64,000 nucleotides of DNA from Hyposmocoma kahamanoa (lineage: Eukaryota; Arthropoda; Insecta; Lepidoptera; Cosmopterigidae), in the NCBI RefSeq assembly GCF_003589595.1, contig NW_020654810.1, forward strand, positions 6,111,738 to 6,175,737, read 5' to 3'. Below the pieces are notes generated by a model, which saw only the letters and a program-made list of their open reading frames with translations, did not search any database and was not told the origin of the DNA. Below, piece after piece: positions 54,133 through 64,000 of the stretch. Each line of letters begins with the position of its first letter. The first letter of the stretch is position 1. Both the position numbers and the translations under genes were made by a program.

Positions 54133-57065
54133 AACTTTGGTATATTTTCTTCTTCTTCTATGTTACACTCGGCACATGTCTCCTCTATGGACTATACACG
54201 TTTTCCAAGGCCTGCGAACTTTCTTCGGCGTGCAAATTTTATCAAATTTTATTAATCTCCTGCACCGTTAGGGAAAGGTGTTGCTACTATCTCTTCACAA
54301 TTTTTAAATGAACATAATAACTTGAAAGATGCTATTACGAAACCCAATAGTATGAGATAAAAATATCCCAGTAGGTATTTCAACCGTTGGACGGCCTTTT
54401 CACAACCCAAGCATAAACAATTAACATAGGAAATAAATACGAAATTGAACCCTTTTGGGCACCTACTCTTATATATCTAGACGAAGGGAGAGGGGAGACA
54501 GACACAGAAGTGGCAATTATTTACAGAGCTAGGGGTTGTTATTAGCCCCCGCACGCAATGACGCACACAATGCGCATTTAAAGCGAGGTTTCGACATATT
54601 TCCGCCTATACGTATGATTATTTCTTACAGAAAATAATACTAAAGGTTAATTAGATGAGCCACCACGGCATACCGAAGTGCAACACCATCAGCGCTCCTT
54701 TCTAGTTCACGGTGAACTAGGAATGTGCGCTGTATAATTTAATCTGTATAATTGTACGTCAAGAGGAGCTATGACTAAACCTCCAACGAGAGCAGACAAC
54801 TCCTCCTGTCCTACAATAATTGCGAGCTAGACATCCTCCGGTCCCCCAGGCTACGTAGGTGTCTGGGAACTGGAGAGACGCTTCGGCGTCGGGAGGTGCG
54901 CGCGCCGATAGTTGCGCCACCAAAGAGTTTGGTAGTGGACTTTAGATCCTTTCTTCTCTTGCATAATCCTCAACATGTCACTACATTGAATTGCGCCCCT
55001 TTGTCAGGGTCAAATTCATATTGGCTGGGCGCAGTGAAAAAGTTAAATAAAAGTAATGCAAATGATTTAGCAGTTTTTCATTGCTTTTTTGTAAAACCGA
55101 ATTTAGATACGTGTGGTTTGTGGCAGTCCAGTGGGTGAATGGTTGTTTCTCAATAGAGAAACAATGTACTAATTACAAAACTACGTACTTACAATACCTC
55201 TCGCTACATGGTGAAGAAAAGAAGTTTCTAAACTATAGAAAAACTTATAACGTTGACCCAACGTGGATGATTTCATCCAAAAGTCTAACCTTAGAGAAAA
55301 CCCAACAGTGGAAAGTATAACGGATTAGTGATGATGGATGATAATTTCAAACACCATACTATACATGGTATACTTCCTATATACATCCAAAATAGATAAA
55401 GTTTTACTGTATTCTTAAAGTCAACGTTTCGAAATCAAACTTTTTAGCTAGACAAATAAAGTAGACAATAGGAGTTCTCGTGATTACCGCCTGACGAATA
55501 CGGGCGGATGCAGCTGCGTCTCCGGACAACAAAAAACGCTATAAAGTGAAACCAAATGACAGTCTCTAAAACTCCATAAAATAAAACTAACAAAGCAATA
55601 CATTTTGTTCTATTTGCGCTAACAACAATTCTCAAATACCGTTGCATGCAGTCTTATATCGTATTGTATAAAGAAAACATAAAACCTATATATTTGATCC
55701 ACTAGGAACAGAAATGTCAAATACGCCAGAATAGAGACCAGTGCAGCATAAATTAACGAGCCGCCGCAGCTATGACCTGTTTGCAGAGTTCATGGTTTGA
55801 TATTGTAATATAGGATAGTAGTATAGGATAGGACAGGATATTACAGCCACGTGAAAACATATTTTTCTGTAGAGCCTGGCCTAAGCCTCATAAAAGGGAT
55901 CGGAATGGATAAAAATAGGCTCGAAGTTAAGGCAAATATAATCTGTTTACTCCAATTTCTAAAAGCAGGAAATGACGTCATAAAAGGTCGAATGAAGACT
56001 ATTTTACGTTTTTGAGAATTGTCTGCAAGCTTATTCTGTTTTCAGTAGAAATTATAAATATCAATCAAGAAAAATCTTATAAAAATATTGCATACCGAAT
56101 TATATTTCATATATTTTGTAAATTTTCCTAAATTATTATTTTGGAGAAAGTAAAATATGAAGCCAAGTGCGGTGAGTAATGCCTAATATTAAGCAGACGT
56201 CATGCTACGTGAGTAAATGTAATTTTTAGCATAGTGTTAAAAACAAGTATGAAACAAGTTCGTCTAATTTATCGACTATTAAGAATTTTTGACCAAATTG
56301 AAATCATGTACGAGTTTCATTTCGAACAGCATCGCATCTGTCAAATACCAGCTGGAAATTTATTTCTATATATATAGCCGTCTAAGGGTGCAGTAGAATC
56401 ATTTGTGTTCATTTATTCAGCAGTTACTATCCCACTGCAGGGCAAAGGCTTTGCCTTTGTCCAATCATCGCGATTTCACGCTCCCATATGTATAAGTATC
56501 TAACAGAAGGACATGGTATGACTAGTTAGATGCTTATCATTTAAGTACATAGAATTCTTTTTCATTCCCTTACACAAAGAAACATCTAAAGAATGTATCC
56601 ATGATCTTTATTCTTAAGTCACACCACTGTTCCCGTTCCACTGTATCTACTCGTCGATTAGTTCACGGAGCACCAATACCCTCTTATCGGACATCTTTGA
56701 TCACTGATAAATCGTTTGTCACGCGCCTGTCGTCCTTTAGGCTATCGATCCTTTTACTAGGAAGCTTGTTTTATTGGAAATACCGACTATAACAAATATT
56801 TTAAATACGCTGTGACGAAACTTGGCCCAAAACAACTAGGAACTGGTTTAAGGAATCTGATTGACTTTGTTCCACTGCATATTTGAGAGTATAACTATGA
56901 AAATATGCATAGTATTAATTGGTAACGAGAAGGGAACTCCAGAACTCACTGCGACGTGTAAAATCTATTGTGAGTCAGAAAAATCAGAGTATCACGCAGA
57001 CAATTAAGAAATCTCTCGCTTCCATTAATATTTAGGTACATAGACTTTGGGAGTTTTCACCTTTA
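54133..57065. other. about 2.9 kb of upstream intron without recognised elements
   Basis: Mixed AT-rich DNA with a GC-richer patch at 54740-54960. Two overlapping frames (54896-55138 and 55081-55320) and one at 56601-56792 show no domain. I find no exon for the missing nemo N-lobe here. Confidence 0.35.
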
Positions 57066-57225
57066 ATATAACTGGCTCCGGGTCCCAAGCCGGGACAAAT
57101 GTTTGTATGACTTACATATACTTCTCTCTTGTGTTTGGGTATAATTTGTGGTCGTCTATGAGAAAGTCCATGGCACCCGCGACATGGGTTTCCCTAGTGC
57201 GGGGCTATGAGTGTGAGAGTTATTA
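57066..57225 (+). mobile_element. SINE-B copy, degraded head
   Basis: CCGGGTCCCAAGCCGGGACA, GTATGACTTACATATAC, TCCATGGCACCCGCGACATG and AGTGCGGGGCTATGAGTGTG. Confidence 0.75.
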
Positions 57226-57551
57226 TTTAATATTACCTTTAAAACTTAGCAAAAGTTTAGAGTAAGAACAATAAATTGTTGAAAATATTTCTACGTAACT
57301 TTTACTTAATAAGTGTTATGTAACAACGAAGATCATAGACAAGCGTAAACGCCTATTGATTTCCTTTATTTGCGAAACCGTGCCAATGTCAGGCTAACTC
57401 GTTTGCTGGTCTTTAAGAGTATTGTTGTGCGCAGTGACATTTGTATTATAGATGGTAAATTGTACAGCGCCCCTAGCGGTCACAAGAAGCAATATTTTAC
57501 GCTAGCGAAATCTGTTACTGTAACTATGGGTATAGAAGATGCTTATAATAT

Positions 57552-57567
57552 AGTTGCCACGGCATGC

Positions 57568-57606
<39 letters not shown>

Positions 57607-57640
57607 ATATATATGTATATATATACATGCCGTGGCAACT
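57552..57640. repeat. palindrome around TA microsatellite
   Basis: Exact 15-bp arms AGTTGCCACGGCATG and CATGCCGTGGCAACT enclose two TA runs separated by TGCCGTGTA, itself a copy of the arm. The whole 89 bp can fold on itself. Confidence 0.8.
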
Positions 57641-57802
57641 TGTAAATGAAACAACACAAAAACTTGAGTCACAATATTTACTGTTTTGACCACTTGTTTG
57701 TGTATGTTTTGTAAGTTGTTCTGAAATTTTTGTTCTTAAAAAAATTACGTTACATGGCTCTCTTGTAATATTTTCCAAATGCACGTTAAATGTTTTACTT
57801 TT

Positions 57803-58030
57803 CCAATGTCGATATATTTCTTGTGAAAATACTCAATAGTTCTTTGTTATTATTGATATAAATATCGAACAAACACAAAGAAAACTTCCTTCGATCCTGC
57901 TGGACTCCAACCAGCGACCTCGCCACACCGGATCTATCACTCTCCTAACTTAGCTACGAAACGAGTCGGCAGACCTTACAAATTCCTCTATATGCTTGTT
58001 GCAGATCTTCATTTTTTGATTTAACGGCTT
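57803..58030 (-). mobile_element. SINE-C copy, near full length
   Basis: Reversed tail TTGTGAAAATACTCAATAGT, ATATCGAACAAACACAAAG, B box TCCTGCTGGACTCCAACCAG, A box CTCTCCTAACTTAGCTACGA, and leader TCCTCTATATGCTTGTTGCA. Confidence 0.8.
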
Positions 58031-59255
58031 TTTTCATAACGCCACCTGTGAGAAACCAACGAAAGTTTAAAAAAAAAAGAATTCGTAAGACCAGTTCACT
58101 CACTCCGTAGCTCAATTGGATGCTGTTAAGCAATAACGTGTCAAGAAACATGATCAAAGTTTTGAGAAAATGGCGCCTAAAGTATTTTTTACCATAGTGG
58201 CTAGATTTATGTCAACTGTTTTTACCATTGTTTATTATTTGGAGGTTTTAAATCACTTAGTTTATGTTTGTAAAATGTAGACGAGATAACAAGCTACAGT
58301 TTGGCATTCATATCTAAATTTTCGAGGTTTTGCGGCTGAACACGTTATTGCTTATCAGCATCCAATTGAGAGAATAACAGTAGCTTGTTCGACTTCGACC
58401 CGATCGGAATTTTTCTTCGTGTTTGTTGCATTTTTGTATCAATAATAACATCTAAGATACATAGTTTTTTTACCATTGTATAATTAATATACACTTCTTT
58501 AGCAAGTAACAGAGATGAAGTGTTACAAATAGGCATCCAATGCCACAGGGAAGTGCAATAACAATGGTGTAATAATATTCAAGCCATTCTTAGCTTCTTT
58601 TAGAAGTCACCTAGAATGATCTATGGCGACCGTTGCAGTAGGTTTTTGTATGTATGTGTCCCTTAGTCGTACATCATTCGGAACTAATTTATGGTTATTC
58701 TGTTTCTTATGCATGCGGTGAAACAAAACCTTAGAATGTCGCAATTTCAAGCTCCTGTTCTTGTTCCCTTTCTGTGAGGTGACATTGATGGATCATCGAC
58801 ACCGTTTTATGACAACGTCTCTTATTTGCGTACTTGAGGTCGACTCGTGGTTTGTTATTACCGTTTTTTTTTTTTAAATATCAGTCGTTTGTGCAACAGC
58901 GCTGACAGGCAACGTGATGTTACGATTTTTTTAAATTACTGCTGATATTTTAATGTACAGTTAACTGGACTTGGGAATAGTAAGAAAGAAAGAAAGAAAG
59001 AAAGAAACGTTTATTCAGCTTAACAGCATTCAAGCATAACAGACAATTCTCATTAATGATATATCTATAAGCTGAAACGGATGCAACTCAGCATATGTTA
59101 CAGCTCGCCTGCTGTAACGCTGGTTTTCAGTTAGAACCGCTTTTACAAAATGAGATGGTGCGTAAGTACAAGTGTGGTAAACACTAAAATTATAAAACAG
59201 AACTTAAGTATTAACCAAAAACAAGTTATTATTACTTGAAACTACACGACTTGAA
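58031..59255. other. intron; SINE-C pieces and a GAAA run
   Basis: 58095-58125 (TCCGTAGCTCAATTGGATGC) and 58376-58450 (TGTTTGTTGCATTTTTGTAT, CAATAATAAC) are SINE-C-like scraps. GCATCCAATTGAG at 58360 is the reverse of GCTCAATTGGATGC at 58107. A (GAAA)n run lies at 58983-59006. No gene. Confidence 0.45.
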
Positions 59256-59500
59256 AGTATATAAAAATACTGCACTTGTCAGGGATTATTACATGAATTG
59301 AATGTATTCATCACCATCATCATCATATCAGCCGAAAGACGTCCACTGCTGAACATAGGCCTCCCCCAAAGACTTCCAGACCAGCCGATCGGACGCGACG
59401 TGCATCCATCGGTTACCCGCCGACACTGCACTAGTTAGGAATTATTACATTAGAATGTATATAAAAATACTGCACCTATTAGGAGTTGAATTGAATGTAT
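59256..59500 (-). repeat. RTE-like LINE tail inside a local tandem repeat
   Basis: 59310-59424 reads, on the minus strand, GGGGGAGGCCTATGTTCAGC, AGTGGACGTCTTTCGGCTGA, TATGATGATGATGG: the 3' end and ATG tail common to arthropod RTE-type LINEs. The flanks 59256-59307 and 59425-59500 share ATATAAAAATACTGCAC and GAATTGAATGTA, a degenerate repeat present before the insertion. Confidence 0.7.
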
Positions 59501-59639
59501 GAAACACTGCTCTTGTAAGTCATTTATAAAGAAGAACTAGAACTAAAAAAGGCTGCCAGTACCGAAGCAAGCAATTCCATTAAAGTTTAAAGTTTATTAA
59601 GTATTTTGAACAGTTGTTATCGTAAATGTAATCACCAAC

Positions 59640-59945
59640 ACCAACCCAATTTATACGTTCCACTGATGAGCACGGGTCTCCCTTCTGGCGAGGGTTTGGT
59701 CTATAATTCACACGCTGGCGCAATGCGGTTCGGGGACTTCACACTTTTTCTGAGGGTTGCGATTTTGAACCTTTTTCGACGTACAGGTTTCATCACAATG
59801 TTTTCCTTCACCGAAAACCTACAGCAGATTTCAAATTAAATTTCGCGCATAAATTCCGAAAAACTCAAGAGATATGACCCGGATTCGAACTCACGGTCTC
59901 TGCTTGAGAGGCGGTAAGTCAAACTATTACACTACCACGACTGTT
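59640..59945 (-). mobile_element. SINE-D copy, near full length
   Basis: Tail side CCACTGATGAGCACGGGTCT, then TTTTCCTTCACCGAAAACCT, ATTCCGAAAAACTCAAGAG, B box GACCCGGATTCGAACTC and A-box side TACACTACCACGACTG. Uninterrupted, so it is the reference for the split copy at 19212. Confidence 0.8.
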
Positions 59946-60849
59946 TTAAGTAATAGTAATTAATTAAGACACGACACGAATATTAAGTTTTATAGAATAT
60001 TGAAATAATAAAAATTGCCACCGAAGTTAGGCGGAGTAAATTAAATTGAAAATTTCCCTCAACTTAATTCTTTTGCGATAATATCGCACGAAAGTTAAAT
60101 CGTAAAAAGTTATTTTATACTAAGTGACGGATTGTTACGTATTAACACTCAAATAACAGTCAATAGCCTTGTGGCTTCTGTAGACTGTTCTAGAAGCAAA
60201 TCTCAAGGATTAGTTTGAACAGTTTTCCGTTATACGGTATCAAAATTACACTCTGAAAACTCAAAATAGACCAAGTTATTTATTTATTTATTTTTTCGAT
60301 CGAATTTCAAAAAATCACCATCGTAAGAAAAATGGCGAATTAATTTATATCGAATTAAATTTTACCTGCAAATGTACACTACTATTTGATTAAACATCAA
60401 CTACTCTATGGCGCGACTATACAAATAACGGCCGCGTTTTTAGGAACATTCCTCATAATAAGTCCGTTTCATGTAACATTTGAGAGCGATGCACTTGAGC
60501 TGAGTGATTTATTACTACGAGTTGTATCTGAAGTGACAATGTCAAAGATCTTCATAAACGATTTAAATTCTATTGTGAGTTTTCGGTCCACAGAAACTTA
60601 ATAAACGTCGCATTTACGGAGATAAGTATCCACTATCGAATGTCAAAAAAAAAAAAATTAAATAAAAAATTATAATGTAACTTGATTCCATCTAAGCTTA
60701 TTGAATTGATTAAAGCACATTGGTTTCAGCAACAAAACTATTTTAAGTAATGAATTCAATAATATTGTGAAAGAATTCGCGACATTGGATTTTTTTTTAG
60801 AATTCATAGAGTGACTGTCGCTGCACCTCAATGCCTTTTTTTTTATAAT
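59946..60849. other. intron with one exon-like frame at 60444-60574
   Basis: AT-rich. The + strand segment 60444-60574 is open, bounded by CGTTTTTAG and GTGAGT, and encodes FHVTFESDALELSDLLLRVV and VTMSKIFINDLNSI. I do not recognise the peptide, and there is no partner exon. Listed as a weak candidate only. Confidence 0.25.
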
Positions 60850-61146
60850 AATATCGAGTGACGGGACGAACAAGTCGTGCGCCTGATGGAAAGCTACATG
60901 GCTGTCCATAATATTTGCAGTGCCACTCAGAGCTTCAAATAGCAACGATCTAATGGGCATTGCCACAGCATCCGTCACCGCATGAGACATAACTTGACAA
61001 GCCCCGTGTGCCTGTAATTTCATCAGCACCCTTACCCTTCAAAACCGGAACACAGTAACGCTGACATTACTGTTTGGCGGTAGAAATAGGAAAGGTGTTA
61101 GTACTTTCCTGGACGAACTCTTTCACAAGGTCTACTGCTACTAATA
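60850..61146 (-). mobile_element. SINE-A copy, near full length
   Basis: Preceded by the AT tail TTTTTTTATAATAATATCGA, then GTGACGGGACGAACAAGTCG and all blocks to GGACGAACTCTTTCACAAGG, TCTACTGCTACTAAT. One of the best references for the family. Confidence 0.85.
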
Positions 61147-61720
61147 GTAATTAGGGCTAGTTAAAAGTCTGCTGTGTATGCACGATCATTCCCATAAGTG
61201 TGTTCTATGGTTATAATAATAATATATGTTGTTACAACTTCATGATTTCACAATAACAAAAAGTCAGCGATACATTGCGAGGCACTTTACTTTCATGGGC
61301 AATTTCACTTCTCGCTAGTTGCTCCCTAGCACTTCGTGATAAATAAAACATTAAAAATGTCTGAATCCCCTTGGCTTTAAGGTTCATAATATGAAATATT
61401 GAGAGATAGTAAAGGGGAAAAGAAAGAAATAAATAAAAGCTGGGATCAAGAGTGTTTGCACTGTATCGGTATGAAAACCATTGAATTTTTTTAGCAAAGT
61501 GCCTTAAAGGTCGTATAATAAGATCTGTAACAGACGCTTTCAATAATTCAAGAAACGTAAAAATGTTTCTATTGGCCTTTTTTCAAATATAAAATACTAC
61601 GCCTCACTCCAATGCCGCTAGCAGAAATCTTACGTAAGCTGACGTTTATTGCTGGAAATGTTACATAAACAGTAGTGACAAGACCTCTTGTACTTTGAAA
61701 CCGCTGAAAAGTAGCCACCG
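61147..61720. other. intron, nothing recognised
   Basis: No repeat or coding match; a 103-codon minus frame (61232-61543) has no recognisable domain. Confidence 0.4.
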
Positions 61721-61960
61721 CATTAATACGACCGTTCGGGCGTAGAAGCAGCCGTTTTAACGTCGACATGCGGCGATTCGAACGTTATCGCGGCGCGGGC
61801 GATTCGGCCACAGACGCCACCGTTCAGCCATTGTCTGGGATCGGGGTGTTTATGAAATGTGTCCTACGCACTTTCGGAATCGTTCGCGCGTAGACGCGAC
61901 CATTCGGACGTTGATGCTACCATTCGGACGCTGACACGGGCGTTCGACCAGCCATCATCG
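61721..61960 (+). repeat. degenerate CpG-rich minisatellite, period about 20-22 bp
   Basis: Successive units such as ACCGTTCGGGCGTAGAAGC, GGCGATTCGAACGTTATCGC, GACCATTCGGACGTTGATGC and TACCATTCGGACGCTGACAC share a CCATTCGGACGTTGACGC-like core. A unit-free stretch of about 60 bp sits at 61820-61880. The 68-codon frame 61859-62065 overlaps it by chance. Confidence 0.65.
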
Positions 61961-62138
61961 GCTGCGCACATACCGTCAACGTACGCGAAACGCACGTCTT
62001 TTTCGCTCTTATTTCATGGATATAAATCTTTTCGTGACCGTCTTCATGAAACTCCCTGTCAATAAGTGTGGTGACTACTTCCTTAAACGCAAATTTGACA
62101 ATTGCAAAGATCGAAAACAGTACATGGATACATGAAGT

Positions 62139-62408
62139 AGCTAGCAGTAGAGCTCCTTGTGAAAGAGTTCATCCAGGCAAGTACTGCCACCTTACCTATT
62201 TCTGCCGCCAAGCAGTAATGTCTGGTTAATGTTCCGGTTGTTTAGTGTAAGGGTGCTCGTGAAATTACAGGCACATGGGACTTGTCAAATTGTGCCCCTC
62301 AGATCTTTGTGATTTAAGGCTTTGATTGGCACTGCAACTGTTAGGGACAGGCGTGTCGCTTACCACCAGGCACATGAGTTGTTCGTCCCGTCACTTAGTA
62401 TTATATAA
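62139..62408 (+). mobile_element. SINE-A copy
   Basis: CTAGCAGTAGAGCTCCTTGT to CCCGTCACTTAGTATTATAT. About 25 bases are missing after GGACTTGTCAAATTGTG, where others have the CTCAGGGTGACGGGC block. Confidence 0.8.
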
Positions 62409-64000
62409 GAAAGTGTTGCAATGATTATAAGAAAACAGTATAAATTCTTCATCCGTTGGTTTCCAAAACCAAGTGTTTTTCTTTTTTTTCAATTTCTGTA
62501 CAGTACTCTTGTTAGTTGTTGGTGATCGTCTCTTCATAGTCGATATTATATCATGTCATATTTCAAATCTCATGTTTTTATTATAACAGAGTAAGACGTA
62601 CGATTTAAGCAGACATTCTGCACTGTACGTCTACCATTATTATGTGACTATAACTTATTTTAAATAACAAGTACCATATTCAAGATGTAAAATAGTAAAC
62701 CGAAAATACATGTCCAAAAATCTGCCTCATGTCTGTTAGGGCAGCTAGCCAGAAGAGGGACGATATGTTTACACCATCTACAAAGAGGCACGTTTCAAAG
62801 CTGATTTCACAAGAGGCTATCATCCCTTGTTAAGGGTCATCGCTTATCAACACGTGGTGACACACGCATTCTTTGTATGACGTTGATAGATTGGTAAGGT
62901 ATTATAACTTGACGTGTTTACATAACTAGCCTTGAAACTACGTCTAGGTATTATAGGTTGCAGACGATACACGAAGCTGAGCAAAAAATGGCCTATGAAA
63001 AAAAAGATGGTTAAAGACGACGTGGTTTGATTCTATTTTGGATACCTACCAACTAATCAATATCAACGAAAGGGCCCGTTAGATTCTTGTTAAATTTTAT
63101 TGTTACAAAATTGCATGGACTCTGGAAGTGTAATTTTCGACCAAAAAGAGTCAAATTTTGTGGCATTTTTTCAAAACAATACATTTTCTATAAATTCTAA
63201 AACTAAGGCATTAGGAAAAGTATTTTATTATTATATTATAAGGCATTACAGGTACGCGTATCCACATGGTACTTTCAAATGAAGGTCGAAGTAGAAAATA
63301 TAAAAAAATCACACATTCAAGCGAGTATTATCTCGCCTATGCAACCGCGCCCGCTTCACGGCCGATGGAGACTCAACAATATTTATCACATTACATACGC
63401 ATCGGCACGATAAAGTAAATAAAGTAGTTATCTTTAAATGAATTTAAAAGCATGATGACAATAAGGTAGTTTTGACATGAAAAATTATCCTGTTTGCAAA
63501 ACTATATAACAGCTTACAGGTACTAAGTCTTACCTAACGCGTTGTATAAAGCCTACAGAGTATCAACCCCATAATGAGGGTGTACGTATCGTCACCGGGT
63601 AGATACAAGCGTCGGATGACGTTGATCGATGGTGGACGAGTAGAGCGAAAGCGATCATCTTCCAAAGACGAAATTCCTTAGAATTTCGTCCAGGCTCTTA
63701 AACTTATTATGTTTCCTCTAATTTAACATTCATGATTTAGCACAATGGTATTTTTGATGGTATATTTGATGAAAATGACTTGAATAAGATCAAAACTTTG
63801 GGATACGAACTTGAATTCTCGATGCATTCAAGAATATTAAATTTAGTTTTATACCATAATACAGCTTATAAAAGTGATAAAACAGGACTGCGTTTGACAA
63901 AGGATAGTGACTATGGAGTATCCGGCGAGTGCTTGGGTTTGTTTACACTTTTCACAATTTCTCAGTGTGAACCGTAAACGAAATACACTTTTCGCAGATC
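62409..64000. other. right end of window, no gene recognised
   Basis: Mostly unique AT-rich sequence. Open frames at 63100-63282 and 63780-63977 are not protein-like. The missing 5' exons of nemo are not visible here. Confidence 0.4.

Noticed and set aside
54896..55320. Two overlapping 80-codon frames
   Set aside because: Different frames over shared bases, with no protein-like conservation pattern.
61859..62065. 68-codon frame in CpG-rich DNA
   Set aside because: Overlaps the degenerate minisatellite, which explains its Arg/Thr/Ser-rich peptide.

Overview
The window is eukaryotic nuclear DNA, and everything recognisable points to an insect, most likely a moth or butterfly (Lepidoptera). 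It is AT-rich, has GT-AG introns, and is dense in repeats of lepidopteran type: tRNA-derived SINEs, RTE-like tails, MITEs whose ends carry an ACCGACTTC motif, and a Penelope-like element. I cannot name the species. No bacterial gene, CRISPR array or operon is present.

The only cellular gene I can support is the minus-strand 3' part of nemo (nmo), the orthologue of Nemo-like kinase (NLK). Seven coding exons run from right to left: 40966-41072, 18588-18756, 13076-13202, 12159-12329, 9682-9937, 8657-8750 and 3474-3528. All have GT-AG junctions and compatible phases. Together they encode the last 325 residues: kinase hinge, HRD catalytic loop, DFG, the NLK-type TQE activation loop, APE, the C-lobe and the conserved NLK tail ending in W-E-stop. 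Introns are about 22.2, 5.4, 0.75, 2.2, 0.93 and 5.1 kb. The ATP-binding N-lobe and the start codon are absent, so they presumably lie beyond position 64000. Positions 41073-64000 are then the next intron, which is more than 22.9 kb long. Positions 1-3473 are the 3' UTR and downstream DNA.

The rest is mobile or simple-repeat DNA, often nested. SINE-A is a non-tRNA retroposon of about 300 bp, with at least 17 copies or fragments in both orientations. SINE-B is a tRNA-derived SINE with a Gly(GCC)-like anticodon arm, with 5 copies. SINE-C is a tRNA-derived SINE with a long AT-rich tail, with about 10 copies or fragments. SINE-D is an RTE-associated tRNA SINE with 4 parts, and SINE-E is a further tRNA-like family with 3 copies. 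LINE remnants include a 2.1 kb jockey/CR1-like element with endonuclease and reverse transcriptase (33600-35770), LINE C-termini at 16500, 44140 and 51155, and a 5'-truncated LINE inside a SINE-A at 36364. A Penelope-like element with a GIY-YIG domain lies at 28300-29015. Several palindromic MITEs show TA, TTA or TAA target duplications.

I found no new biological system. The best leads are a Gly/Pro-rich loop expansion in the kinase C-lobe, a splice donor that carries an in-frame stop, a SINE directly next to a splice acceptor, several datable nested insertions, a few repeat families I cannot name, and a 10-N assembly gap flanked by the same 47 bp on both sides.
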